Positions 11,530-22,977 of a stretch of 64,000 nucleotides of DNA are shown piece by piece. How positions within the stretch are numbered: position 1 is the first letter of the stretch; every line of letters begins with the position of its first letter. The stretch is from Halichoerus grypus. Taxonomy: Eukaryota > Chordata > Mammalia > Carnivora > Phocidae. The stretch spans positions 146,550,262-146,614,261 of the forward strand of contig NC_135718.1 of assembly GCF_964656455.1 (NCBI RefSeq), in the 5' to 3' direction. A model generated the notes under the pieces. That model was not told the DNA's origin, ran no database searches, and worked only from the letters and a program-made list of their open reading frames with translations. The position numbers and the translations under genes are program-made.

Positions 11530-11695
11530 GCTCCATGAGGGGGCATTATTATCTGCATTTTATGGCTCAGGCAACCCAGGGAGAGGGGAGCCAGGGTGCT
11601 GCTCAGGGGGGTTGTGCAGCTGAGGGACAGACCGGGATGCAGGTCCGGATCTTCCGACGTCAAGTCCAGTGCTTTTTGCACCCCGCCAGCAGGGT
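11530..11695 (-). repeat. MIR, antisense
   Basis: GGCATTATTATCTGCATTTT, ATGGCTCAGGCAACCCAGG, GTTGTGCAGCTGAGGGACAG and GTCAAGTCCAGTGCTTTTTG follow antisense MIR order. Confidence 0.75.
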
Positions 11696-12504
11696 CTGCG
11701 GAGGAGAGGGAAATTCCCCCGGGAAGAGAGTGAGACCAGAGCGGGGCACGGCGTGCAGGGGTGATCCACTGCTCCTTCTAGTTCACACAGCTCTGATGGG
11801 CTCCCAAAGACAGGAAGAGTCATGAAGCTCCAGATTTCAACTTAACATCTGAAGAGAGTGAGGTGCCAGAGTTTTCTGTTGTGAGTCAGCTCCCCTGCTG
11901 GCTCTCAGGCTGATGCCAGAATCTTCAGAGCAGAGATGATCCATCCAGGGGCAAAAGCCAGGCCCCTGGGGGTTTGATGAGGTGACCAACAGCTTGAGCA
12001 GCTTTGGCTCAAAGCGTCTGCAGCCTGGACCCCTCGTTGGGGGAGGCTGACTTCAGAGCCACCTTCCCCAGAGCTCAGGACGCAACAGCTGACACGCACT
12101 CCCTAAATGAGCTGTGTCTCTAGGTAGCATGAGTAGCGAACGCTCTCAAAAGGAAATTAGGAAAACAGCCCATTTTACAAGAGTATCAAAAAGACTAAAA
12201 TACTGAGGAACAGGTGCTCTCCGGCATCCCAGCACCCCAGGACGTTCTCTGGCCTGAGTGCACTACTCACCTTCCTCCTTGCACCGAGGTCATGTGCATA
12301 TAGCGGACACCGGGAGCCAGGCCACAGCCAGCGGTGTGTCCCCTCCCCACACATGGCCTTGGACGCAGAACAACTTCAAAAATTATGTGTTAAAGGAGTT
12401 AATCGATTAACGAGGAAAGCAGATGGGGGGACGGGGTGGGGCAGATAAATAAGGTAACTTTTTAAAATTGAAAACACAACGCGGTCAAGTGGGAGGCACC
12501 CAGG
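11696..12504. other. Unique intron, nothing recognised
   Basis: No repeat, RNA gene or convincing exon seen. Confidence 0.45.
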
Positions 12505-12715
12505 GCAGGGGAAAGAGTGTGGGGTCTGCCACTTCCCAACTGGGAGAATACCAACAAGCTTCTTGACTTCTCGGTCTGCGTTGCACCTTGGTAAGTCAGG
12601 GCTACTGACGCCTCCTTCCCAAGGAGGTTATGAAGACCAAATGAGTTGACTCGTAAGAAAGTACCGAGCGTGGTAGGCATAGTAGGAGCTTGAGAAATGG
12701 TAGTTTCCTCCCATC
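12505..12715 (+). repeat. MIR, sense (first of a tandem pair)
   Basis: GAAAGAGTGTGGGGTCTGCC, ACTTCTCGGTCTGCGTTGC, AGGAGGTTATGAAGACCAAA, GTACCGAGCGTGGTAGGCAT and AGTAGGAGCTTGAGAAATGG follow the full MIR order. Confidence 0.75.
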
Positions 12716-12734
12716 TCTGGAGAACTGGGGGCCA

Positions 12735-12885
12735 TAGAGGTGACCGGGGCGTGAATCCTGGCTCCATGGTTTACCAGCTGCCTGATCCCGGCGTAACTTC
12801 ATCTCTCGGTGCCTCGGTTTCCTCCTTTGCCAAATGGGGTGGTGATAATAGAAGCCGTCTGGTAGCGTTGTTACAGATGCAGGGA
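12735..12885 (+). repeat. MIR, sense (second of a tandem pair)
   Basis: GGGCGTGAATCCTGGCTCC, TCTCGGTGCCTCGGTTTCC, TTTGCCAAATGGGGTGGTG and GGTAGCGTTGTTACAGATG. Starts 20 bases after the previous MIR in the same orientation. Confidence 0.75.
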
Positions 12886-13094
12886 AAGCAGGGGTGTGAA
12901 GCACGTCCCTCACTGAGAGCTGCAGGGCATCCCCCCACCCCCCCCCCGGACCGAGCGCTGGGGGAACACGCTCTGGAACCTCTCTGCCCCTCTAGGTTGG
13001 TAATACCTCTGCGAATTCCTCTGTGCTCACAAATGTGTCCACCTCCGCTTCCCCGCAGACAGGCACCCCTTCTGTGTGCTAAGCAGGGACCTGT

Positions 13095-13800
13095 CGAATA
13101 AACCATTTTCATGGCCTTGTCGCCAGGACACACGCTGAGCCGGCGGCAGCCGCATGTTGTCTGCCCCCAGCGTAGCTGTGCTGGTAACCCCCCACATCTG
13201 CCGCCCTGCTCAGCGTGCAGTGAAATGCGGCGTGTGAGGAACACACAGTGGAAAGTTAATGAAAATAATAAACTCTGATTTTAAGAGTCGGTGCCGCTAG
13301 CCCACACCGCTTCCGTCCTCAGCCTCGCCCCTTCTGTGTCCCTGTGTGCACCCCGCTCTTCTGCTGCGCTTCAGGAACCTGACCGTTCCCCACCCTCCCT
13401 GCTGCCTGCTTGGGTATGACCCGGTGGGAATGGGGATCTCCCTGAAGAAGAAGCGGAAGTGCTTGGCAGCTGGGAGAAAGGGCACGGGCACGTCCCCATT
13501 GTCTGCCTTCCCTCCCACACCCTGCCCGGTGCCCGTGAGAGACGCGTGCTCCCCGCAGCTGGCCGGCGGCACCCGGCAGTCATTTCCCTCTGCCGCCATG
13601 CCTCCCCTGGGGCGATGCCTCAGCTGGAGTGTCACCCGTGCAGAGAACCGGTGCTTTGCGGGGGGCGGGGGGGAGGGAAGCAGGTTAGGGCGCTCAGGTC
13701 AGCACTGGCTGCCAACAGCCTCGGGTTCCGAGCCACAAGCGGGTACGGGTGCTGGAGAGTCAAGCTCGTGTCAGCTCGGCCGCCTGCTTGCTTGCTGACT
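13095..13800. promoter_or_regulatory. CpG-island-like intronic patch
   Basis: Hand count gives about 45 CpG in about 720 bases at roughly 58% GC (ratio near 0.7). The core 13501-13780 has about 22 CpG in 280 bases (ratio near 0.8). It is not derived from any repeat I recognise. It could be an alternative promoter, an enhancer, or a GC-biased gene conversion patch. No transcript evidence is visible. Confidence 0.4.
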
Positions 13801-13960
13801 TTACCAAATGATTTAACCTGAGCCTCAGTGCCCTATTTGGGGGGAAAAAAAGTGGAGGGGAGTAACATGTGCCTACTTTGAGGTTGCTGTATCAGTATCT
13901 AGTAGAGTGTTTGGCACACAGGAAGCCCCCAGTAAATATCGGCCGCTCTTGCAGGTAATA
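13785..13960 (+). repeat. MIR 3' portion, sense
   Basis: AATGATTTAACCTGAGCCTC, GTGCCTACTTTGAGGTTGC, AGAGTGTTTGGCACACAGG and CCCAGTAAATATCGGCCG match MIR landmarks. Confidence 0.75.
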
Positions 13961-15856
13961 GAGGTATTAATAATACTTGACTTTTGAGAGTCCCCTCTGT
14001 TTGCCTTGATTTCTGCCTTGTCACCATAGCTGTTGCACTCAGTCTGGCTCCTCTGGTCTTGTTCTTGCTCCAATAAACAGACCTTTGACTTCATTTTCTA
14101 GTCACTACACCACTGAGGCCAAGGAGCCTGCACCCCAGACCCCACATTGACACCCCCCACCCCGGTACCCAGACCCTCGGGTCACTCCTGAGTCCCACCC
14201 TTGGCTTGGTGGCCCAGAGCAGGGTCTTTCAGCCTCTCCCCTGGTCTGTTGGCCTTTCTACCTACCTCCCCAGTCCTGGTCCCCCAAAGGGGCCTGAGCC
14301 CTGTAGGCTGTTCTGTCGGGCTAGCTGATGGGGTGGGCAGGACTGGGAAGTGGCAATCTCTCCTCCCCAGGCTGGGATCAGAGAGGCTCAGGCAACTCTG
14401 GTGGGTGGTGGTGCCCCTGAACTCCTGCTCTGGTTCATTCATTCATTCATTCATTCAATTGTAAATATCTAGTGACTTCCTATTCATCTTGGGGAAGATT
14501 TAGCCATCATGTGATCTTGACCTTGAGGAACTGTCCCCCATAATGATTCCCAAACCAGATGGGAAGAAATCACAACTACTACCTAGACCAGCAAATACAA
14601 AGAATTCGGAGTTCCGGCCCCAGCCTCCAGCGGCATTAGGTCCAGATGTCAGGGTGGGACGGCAGAGAGGCTATCTCCTCCTGGGGGCTGCCTGGGGCCC
14701 CCCGCCAGCCATCCTCAGGATTCCCCGTCTCTATCAGATGCATATGCCATCATCAGATTCAGCCCCCAGAAAACCAGCTGTGTCTTTATAAACAACAGTA
14801 AAAGCTGCAGATGTTCTGGGCTAAAAGTCAATGAGACTGCAGAGCATGCAGTGCCAAGCTGTCAGTTCCCCGAGGCTGGGGAAATGGGAGGGCCCCAAGG
14901 CGTCCTCCTCCAGGGACCCACCAAAAGATTCCAAATGAGGAATCTCACTTGAATAGTACAAAAAGAAATAAGCCAGCCACGCCTCCCCCCAGTCAGTGAC
15001 AGAACAGGAGGAACAAATGCAAAGAAAGAGTTTGGAGGGTCACAGGGCTGTCATCACCACAGGAGCTGGATTCTAGAGCATAGGAGCTCCCGGGAAGGCT
15101 GGCTTGGGGCTGGGACCAGGCGGGGTGAAGGCGGGAGCCACGTTTCCTTCCACCCCAAATGCACAGGTTGGAAGCATGACGACCAGCAGATCAGAACCAC
15201 CTGTCAGGAGCCGTGGTGGCTTCCCAGCTGCAGGTGGTCCCAGAGACTCAATCAGGAAGATGCCAGAAGCCTAGAGGGGAGAGTGAATGGGGCCCCAGGC
15301 CCAGCTTAGATCCAGGGCAGCCAGCCTGAGTCCCCACAGTGTCTTTGGAGCCCCGGGAAAACCAACTGGGTGGGGTCCTATGTTCTGGGAGGAGCCCCTC
15401 ATCCTGAGCGAACACCCACTGCACTTTCTTCTGAAATCAGATTTCTTCCCCCCTTGAGGCCCTGAAAATCCCACCAGCCATCAGCACGAGTGCCTCCATG
15501 TGACAGCACTATCCATGAGCTCCGCCCCAAGGCACTGGAAGAGGCTGGAAGGGCCAGGTGGTGGTGGGGGGAGTGGGGCTGCACACTCCAGCCATGGTAG
15601 TCAACTGAATCGTCTGCTTTCATCCCTAGAAGCCAGACAAACGAGGGACAAGAGGAGAGGGAAGGTGGACATGTGTTTTCTTCCTCTCATTTAGGAATTT
15701 TGCTACTACAGATAGATGCTTTGTTAAAATTGAGAAATTTTATCCATCCATATTGGATGGATACACCAAAATGTTAAAAGTAGTTACCTATGATCACAAG
15801 ATTATGGGTCTTTCCCTTTATTTTTATTTTGTTCTTATTCTAAAAAATAATTATTT
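13961..15856. other. Unique intron, little recognised
   Basis: Apart from the CATT microsatellite at 14434-14458, no repeat or exon is recognised. Confidence 0.45.
14434..14458. repeat. (TTCA)n microsatellite
   Basis: About six TTCA units followed by ATTGTAAATATC; possibly seeded at the tail of an old LINE copy. Confidence 0.85.
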
Positions 15857-16091
15857 TGGGGGCACCGGGCTGGCTCAGTTGGAAAAGCATGCGATTCATG
15901 GGGCGCCTGGGTGGCTCAGTTGGTTAAGCGACTGCCTTCGGCTCAGGTCATGATCCTGGAGTCCCGGGATCGAGTCCCACATCGGGCTCCCTGCTCGGCA
16001 GGGAGTCTGCTTCTCCCTCTGACCCTCCTCCCTCTCATGCTCTCTGTCTCTCATTCTCTCTCTCGCAAATAAATAAAATCTTAACAAAAAA

Positions 16092-16130
<39 letters not shown>

Positions 16131-16209
16131 AAGCATGCGATTCTTGACCTTGGGGTGTGAGTTCAAACCCCACGTTGGGTGTAGAGAACTACTTTAAAAA
16201 AAAAAAAAA
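15857..16209 (+). mobile_element. Old short tRNA-type SINE, split by a younger SINE
   Basis: The 5' part (15857-15900, GGCTGGCTCAGTTGGAAAAG) and 3' part (16129-16209, TTGACCTTGGGGTGTGAG, TTCAAACCCCACGTTGGG, poly-A) join into one short tRNA-like SINE with a recognisable B-box. The interruption at 15901-16127 is a second SINE. Confidence 0.85.
15901..16127 (+). mobile_element. CAN SINE, young type, nested in an older SINE
   Basis: A full head (GGGCGCCTGGGTGGCTCAG), B-box GGGATCGAGTCCC, body CTCTGACCCTCC, and a long A-tail with a TTT interruption. A 16-base target duplication GAAAAGCATGCGATTC occurs at 15882-15897 and 16128-16143. The reverse open frame 15896-16087 is just this element. Confidence 0.97.
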
Positions 16210-18079
16210 CTGTATTTATTCTGTAATAAGAAGTGATGAGTTACGTAACAGGATTGCAAATCATGAGCGTGAAGCATTGTGGACAGAGCTGAGTAGGCTG
16301 AGGAGTGGCTGCCATTGACCTGGGGAGGCAGTGCGGGGCACGGGGGGCTCACACCGACCTTTGTGCAACTCTGGACATTGGTGCCTGTGAACCAGCCAGA
16401 TGGTCTTAGCACCACAGCACAACTCACGGCTGTGTCCTTGGAGCTGCCTTTGGGAGGAGGATTGGAACCCTCATTCCAAAGACAGGAGGAGGTGAGGAGC
16501 CTCTGAGTGCAGGTAGGTGGTGAGCCCCTGGAGGCTGGGCACAGACCCCCACCGTGCCTAGCACAGAGCCTGTGCCCGGACAGCAGACACCGTGCTCCCT
16601 CGGGACTCAGCCTGGGCCTGCGTGCCTGCCCCACACGTGTGAGTGAGGACACTCGCTGTTTCCGCTGCCCCGGTCTGCAGCTGTCTGTGGGGAAGGGCGC
16701 TTTGCTCCGAGAAGCTCAGAATTGGAGTCGGAGGTGAACCATCCTCAGACATGACCCGGAAAACTGGCCGCTGACCCAAGACCTCAGGCATGTCAAATAT
16801 AAACAAGCCAGCAGAGGCCTCTGAGAACCGTGCTGGGCTAGGGGGTCCGCCAGAGAAACTGACCCCCCAGTCGTGAAGGATAAATACGTAATAAGAAGGT
16901 GTCTCTAATGCTAGTGAAACCCAGTCTAAACAGAACATGAGTGTGGCCGCAAGAGAAGCCTTTCACTTAAACATGGAGCCTCTCCCAACACGGAAGGCTC
17001 TTTAAAAACACTGGAAATTGTCTTTTCTGCTGTGGGAAAAAATACCTCCCTGTGTGCCAAGAAAAAAGGATGTGGTCAGAAAGGAAGGGGCGGAGGAGGA
17101 GGTGGGAGGCTTCTTGGAGTCTGACATAAACAGTGCAGAATGAGGAAAAACCTAATTTTAAAACTTACTCTGTAATCATGGTGCAAACCATCTGAGACTC
17201 GGGAGCCACGCCAGGGCTGGGATTGGTGTCTGAACAGGCTGAGAGGCTGACTAGAGGCCGTGGGCGTCCGGACTCACCAGGTGACACAGGGCAGCGGCTT
17301 TGAATTCCTGTTTCCCCCCACCTCCCACCACAGCCCTCTCCCCAGCCCTGAGCCCTGCCCCTGCCTGCTCCTAGAAGGGGGCTTCTCTTCCTCCTCTCGT
17401 CTCCCTTCACCCACCGGCCATGGGCTATTGCTTCCAGCAACTCGTGTGGAGGGGCTTCAGGGACTCGAAGGTGCCGGGCGCTGCCTTTGCCAAATCAGAA
17501 GTGACCCTGAGCCGCAGACTCTCTGGGATGTGGCACCGATTGCTCGTCCCAGTACTAGATGGAGAAAAGCCTGAATCCTCAGAAAACATGACATTCTCTT
17601 TAATTTTCCACACTCCCAAGTGGTAATGCCATCAGTTTGAGCGATGAAGATGAAGAGAGAAGGCGGGAGCCCCTTCTCAGCATCAGAATGCAGTGAAGTT
17701 AACACAGCAGCCAATTTCCTGTAGGAGCAGGCTCAGCGAGGCGGGCAGACCACAGACTCTCAGAGCAGTGCCGTTGATATGATCAGGGCTGATATCCAGC
17801 CTTGGAGCTTGAGCAGGGGTCTCCGAGGTCCCCTGTCCTGCCTGCATTAACCCTTTGGCTGGTGGATTTTGGAGAGATCCGGGGCCCTGGGCAGGAACCT
17901 GCATAGCTAGAGAGGAGGGAAGGATGGAGGGTGTCTGTTTAGCAGTTGTTTAAAAAAAAGTTTCAATATTTTAACAACTGGTATGGTGATAGCAAGTGTC
18001 TGTCAGCTAATATCACCCATGACTATTATCATTATTTTTTCAGAGCCTTTGGACCACTAATTTAGTACCAGGGAGTCAC
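16210..18079. other. Unique intron, nothing recognised
   Basis: No repeat, RNA gene or exon recognised. Open frames (for example 16194-16652 reverse) show no family resemblance. Confidence 0.45.
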
Positions 18080-18270
18080 TGTGAGGAAAGCATGTGATTT
18101 TGAATCTGATCCTCGATTTGCAACTCAGCTCTGCCCATTGCTAGCTGTATGACCTTGAGCAAGTTCCCTATTGTGTAATGGAAAGTAGAATGATACCCAC
18201 TTCATGAGATTGATGTAAGAAGTGGGTGCAGAGCTATTTCTGAGAGTACTTTGTAAATGTTAAGACTGAA
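18080..18270 (+). repeat. MIR, sense
   Basis: GAGGAAAGCATGTGATTTTG, CTAGCTGTATGACCTTGAGC, TAATGGAAAGTAGAATGAT, CATGAGATTGATGTAAGAAG and AGTACTTTGTAAATGTTAAG follow MIR order. Confidence 0.85.
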
Positions 18271-19569
18271 CAGATGTGAGTAGAAGCACACAAACCAAAA
18301 GAGAATTCTGATTTGGAGCTGTCCAGGGTTCCGAAGTCATGGGGCTCCAGATCTCCACCTGTCCCCAACATTTGTAGGGTCCAAGGAGAGAACACAAATG
18401 AAGGCCCACATATTAATTTTAATTAGTTTCTAAATATTTCTAAATATTAATTTTAATTGTAAGTCAACTAATGGAAAGCTAAGGGTGTAAGTCAGACTAA
18501 GTGCTAAATCACATCAGTTCTGCCCTCCTACCCTGATCTATCTACACCTTTATAACAACCTAGAAAGCAAAGTTCAGATTTAGAATTCTTGGACTCCTCA
18601 AAATTCTGTGCTAGAGTGTAGCAGCGCAGGAATAGCTGACCCCCAGCTGGCCCCACTCCTCTTCCCACCTTGGCTTGTTACCATATTGAGAGATAACGGA
18701 TAATCACGCATATGCGTGTGGATGCTTAACACATATGTCCAAACTCCATGTGCACCCCCAACAAACAGCCAAGCTTTGGCCCACACAGGTGGAGTAGACT
18801 GCCCTTAGGAAGACAGAACAGGGAAAAGGCCTGCATTGACCCTGGAGGCACGTTTGGGGCCATATGGCTGGGAATACTGAGATCCCAGATACCCAGACTG
18901 TGGTCTAGAAGGAGGGGAACAGCCTTCAGGTGGGCATGTCTTCTTAGCCCCACAGGCCCCTTGCTCAGTGTGAAATGGCATAGCCAGAAGATACCAGAGT
19001 GGGTCCCTTAAAGCATAAGGACAAGCAGGGGCTCCTCTCACCTGGGCTGAGGGGCAGTGTCATCTTGGATCCCAAAGCCTCCCCGGGAGCTTGAAACAGG
19101 CTTGAAACCACCCATCCATCAGGGGACATCAGTGTCAGCAGTGCCCCTGAACACCTGGCCTATCCCTGCCCTCAAGAATGCTGCTATTGGCCCCCCCATC
19201 CCCTTGGTGACCACAAGGCTTCAGGGGGAGCAAAGTACAGCTCCTTCAGAGAGGTTGCTCTGCCCCTCGTGGGCACTGGGAGAACTGGCTGGAACCTGGA
19301 CCTCAACCCACTTATTTGAATGAAATGCTTCACATGAGCTTCTTTAAATGGGATTTGCCTTTTTCTTCTAAAAATGGGATGCAGAAAGCATGAAGGTTGC
19401 AATAATCGATGTTTTCATTATTAGCCCCATTGGTGAGTCCATTAGCTGTGAGCTTTGGGTCAAAGACTGATTGTCTAAAATAAAAACATTGTGTTTATCA
19501 CCGTGAGGAGAGGGTTGTAGGAGAAGGAGGGGAACGAGATACTAACGTGGATCTAGCCTGTTATAGTTT
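18271..19569. other. Unique intron with a short AT-rich direct repeat
   Basis: At 18410-18470 the motif TTAATTTTAATT occurs twice around two TTTCTAAATA units. Nothing else recognised. Confidence 0.45.
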
Positions 19570-19745
19570 ACAAAGTGTCTGCTCACATTCCATCACTCCA
19601 GCTGATCCTTGTAACAGCTCTGATATGTAAGGAGCCTGGAGTTATTTTCCTTCCCATTTTACCCACGAGGAGCCTGAGGCTGACAGGAGCAGCTTGTCTG
19701 AGGCCAGCCAGCTGTCACCTTGGGACTGACACCCAAACCACTGAG
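19570..19745 (-). repeat. MIR, antisense
   Basis: GTTTACAAAGTGTCTGCTCA, GATCCTTGTAACAGCTCTG, CCCATTTTACCCACGAGGAG and CACCCAAACCACTGAGCGCA follow antisense MIR order. Confidence 0.75.
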
Positions 19746-19828
19746 CGCAAAGAGAAAAAATGAGATGAAGAACTCATTTAAGGTTAAGGTTAAGACTAAG
19801 GAGCTTTCCCACAAGTGTGGTGAAGGAG

Positions 19829-19980
19829 AGAAAGCAGGGTTTGGGGTCAGAGAGACCTGACTTCAGATTCTGGTGCTGCCCTTCCCATTGGTAGGACTTT
19901 GCACAGTTTGCTTGGAGCTTCTTTTCCTTGTGTGTGACCTGCGTATCATCAAATCTGCCTCACACAGTTGCTGTCGGGTG
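19829..19980 (+). repeat. MIR, sense
   Basis: GAAAGCAGGGTTTGGGGTCA, GAGACCTGACTTCAGATTC and CTCACACAGTTGCTGTCGGG are MIR 5'-half and mid landmarks. Confidence 0.7.
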
Positions 19981-20084
19981 CTTTCCCATGGAAGGATCAG
20001 TGGCTGTTAAGTTTCCTTCTTTCCCAACACTGCCCCCATTGCTCTTCCTTACTAACACCTAAAGTCAGATCTCACTTGTACCAC

Positions 20085-20285
20085 ATGCAGTGCTACATAC
20101 TTTGCATTCATTACCTCATTAAATGTCCACACCAAGTACATCAAGTAAATCCTATTACTGTGTCCTATTTTGTAGGTGGGGGAACTGGTACAGAGTGGGC
20201 AAGTGACTTGCCTAACTGACACAGCCAGTAGGTGGTAGCACTCGGTTTACAAGCTGAGGCAGCCTGGCTCCAGAAATCCTGCTCT
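20085..20285 (-). repeat. MIR, antisense
   Basis: CAGTGCTACATACTTTGCAT, TTACCTCATTAAATGTCCAC, TAGGTGGGGGAACTGGTAC and GCAAGTGACTTGCCTAACTG follow antisense MIR order. Confidence 0.85.
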
Positions 20286-20289
20286 CGGC

Positions 20290-20810
20290 TCCTCTGCCCA
20301 ACCAGCTCTCCACCTCGCTCTCTCCTTCCCTTTGTTGCCCAACTTCTTGAAGGAATTACCTGAACTCCCGTTTTTTTCTTGTGCTTGCTCATTCCCTCCG
20401 TAACCCCTTACAGGATGGCCTCCACCAGCATATCTTCACTGCTGTCTTGATAATTAATAAATCTCATAGTCTTTTCTTAACCCCACTTTCTTCAATTCAT
20501 GTGGCTTTTGGCAATGATGGCTTCCTGAAATTCTCTTGACTTTGGAAGTGAGCTGTCCCCATTTGCTGTCTCTTCTGCTTCATAGGTTCCTCTTTGTCTC
20601 TTGGCCATCTGAACAAGCCTCCTAAGGTGTCTCTTTCATCCCCCGTGGTTTCACCATCACCATCAGCCAATCCTCTCCACGCAGACAGTTGCCAAATTTA
20701 CACCTCTAGCCCTGACTTTCTCCCAAGCTCTCGATCCAACTGCAATTCCACAAAAGCAGCACCTCCCAGTTGAAACTCAATCTCTTCCTATCTTTCACTT
20801 AAGATCATTT
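20290..20810 (+). repeat. L2 LINE ORF2-region fragment, sense (probable)
   Basis: Pyrimidine-rich sequence with L2-like segments such as TTCTTAACCCCACTTTCTTC, CTTCCTGAAATTCTCTTGAC and AATTTACACCTCTAGCCCTG. No intact frame. Lies directly before an antisense L2, forming an inverted pair. Confidence 0.6.
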
Positions 20811-20814
20811 CAAT

Positions 20815-21840
20815 ACTTACCTATTCAACAAATGATTCTGAACTCCTTCTATGTGCCAGGCACTGTTCTAGGTACTGGAGATATGGCAGTGAATAAACCA
20901 GGAAGTCAGTGCCTTCTTTGGGGTTACCTTTGAGTTGCAGGGTGAGGGGAGAGAGACCATAAGCAAAGTAAGTAATATAGTGTATTAGACAGTGGAGAAA
21001 AATAAAGCAGAGTCAGGGCATGGGGAGTGCCGGAGCAGGAAGTTGTGATTTTAAATATGGTTGACAAGAAAGGTTGCACTGAGAACATGATACTTGAGCC
21101 AGGAATAATGGAGGTAAGACAGCAAGCCTTGAAGATCCTGAGGGAAGAATGCTTCGGATAAAATAAAGAGTATGTGCAAAGGCCATGAGGTGGGAGTTTG
21201 CCTGGCATGCTCAGTGAGCAGCACAGAGGCCAGAATGGGCAAGAAGGAGAGAAAAGTTGATGGTGGCCGAGAGGAAATGGAGAGCCAGATCATGTAGGGC
21301 CACATAGGTCCTTTTAAGAACTTGGGCTTTTCCTGAGTGGCTTAGGAGCTGTGGAATCATTTTGAGTTGAGGACTGACATAATTTCACATTTGTTTCACA
21401 AGATCACTGTGACTGCCATGTTGAAAATAGACCAGGGCAGCAGAACAGAGGTTTTAGCAAGGAGGAGACTGGCTAGGAGGCTAGGTCAACAATCCAGGAG
21501 ACACATCTCTAGCGTGGATCAGGGTAGTGGCAATGGAGGTGATGGATGGACAGGAGATGAATTCTGGATAGATTTTGATGGCATCAACAGGATTTGCCGA
21601 TAGTGCATGGAATGTGAGAGTGTGGTCAAGAGTGACTCCAAAGTTGTTGGCAGATGGGCAGTTGGGTCTATGGATCTGGAGCTCAGGGAAGCAATTCAGA
21701 TTGGAGATAGAAATTTGGAAGTTGTCAGGATTAGATGGTACTTAATAGCCATGAGACTGGATTCACCAAGGGAATGTGAGTAGATAGAAAGGAGAAGAGG
21801 ACCAAAGACTGAGACCTGGCACCTTCCAAAGGTAAAGGGT
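20815..21840 (-). repeat. L2 LINE, antisense, about 1 kb
   Basis: Begins at the L2 3' terminus read in reverse (CTTCTATGTGCCAGGCACTG), then GTATGTGCAAAGGCCATGAG, GAGAGCCAGATCATGTAGGG, CAAGATCACTGTGACTGCC, AATCCAGGAGACACATCTC and CAAGAGTGACTCCAAAGTTG. It reaches the region encoding the ORF2 C-terminus. Heavily mutated and not functional. Confidence 0.9.
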
Positions 21841-22100
21841 TGAGAAATGAAGCAGAATCAGCCAAGGATGGTGAGGAAGAGCTCATGAGACACAAGGGGC
21901 AACAGGAGTCACGTGTGTGCTCCCTGTGCCAGCCACCATGTTCTGGGGAAAGATGCAAAGACAAACATGACTCCATCTTCACTCCCTCATGGAGGAGTCA
22001 GGGCTTCACACCCTGAAATACCACTGTGGGTGGGTCCAGGGATGGCTGTGGAATGTCAGAGGCAGTGAGACCACACCTTGTTACTTCTGAGAATGATTTT

Positions 22101-22132
22101 ACACACACACACACACACACAGACACACACAC
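22101..22132. repeat. (CA)n microsatellite
   Basis: About 15 CA units with one AGA interruption. Confidence 0.9.
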
Positions 22133-22299
22133 CAGTCAACTGTATGTGGCTCTTCTGGTTATTTTACTTTATCCCTTCTTTTTGTCTCTGATAGGCAATC
22201 AGTTACCAAGCCAGAGAGTACCTACTTTTGCAGCATCTCCCATACGTAGCCCCTCCCCTCCGTTCCTTCCAGCCTAGCTGGAAGCCTCATTAAAGATCA

Positions 22300-22780
22300 C
22301 CTACAGTGTTGCAAAAGCTCCTAAACATCCAGGTTCCCTCCCATTGGCCCTCTAATTCTCCTTCTTCCATCATCCTTCTTCCTGGCACATCATCTCCTGC
22401 TCAAAAGTCCCACCACCCCTGGAATGAAGCCCAGTGCCTAAGCCCATTATTAAAGGCTACTTCACAGACTGACTCTGCCCTGCCCACCCAGCCTTGTCTC
22501 TACTTCCCAGGTGCCCTCTCTTTCCTGGACACTCCATGTTCATGCTTAAGGCCACATGTTTGCCCATGGTGGAACCTCCCACCAGGGTGTGCCTTTCTTT
22601 GTTCTCCACAGCTCATATCCCATTTCCTCCACAAAGCTCTCTCCCTATAGCCAGCATGGATGTCCATGTCTCCAACGTCCTGTATCACTTGGAGTCTGTG
22701 TCGTTCACTTTTGTATGTAGCTATATAATGGCATGAACAGTCACTAAATACATTTATATTCACCAGTTCATTCATTTTTG
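22300..22780 (+). repeat. L2 LINE 3' portion, sense
   Basis: CCTGGAATGAAGCCCAGTGC, TGCCCATGGTGGAACCTCCC, GCCTTTCTTTGTTCTCCAC and CAGCATGGATGTCCATGTC give the order of an L2 C-terminal coding region and 3' UTR. Diverged. Confidence 0.65.
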
Positions 22781-22977
22781 TGTGTGGCTTGTCTGCATCC
22801 CCCTCAAGGATAAATAACTTTCAGTGTTAAGCATGGTGCTCTTCTAATAATAGAATACATGAATAGTAGATGTTAGTCTTTTTTTAAAGGTGAGGGAATA
22901 TATAAAAGGTAAAACTGTGATAAAGCACTTTGTTGTGCTCTACCAAGCTCCAGGTAGATAGGCATGAAAGTGATTCA

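Noticed and set aside
15857..16209. tRNA gene
   Set aside because: The tRNA-like A- and B-box segments belong to SINE heads with poly-A tails and target duplications; there is no intact cloverleaf. The same holds for the other SINE copies.
20924..21982. Reverse-strand frames of 78-94 codons
   Set aside because: Fragments of a mutated antisense L2, not a host gene.
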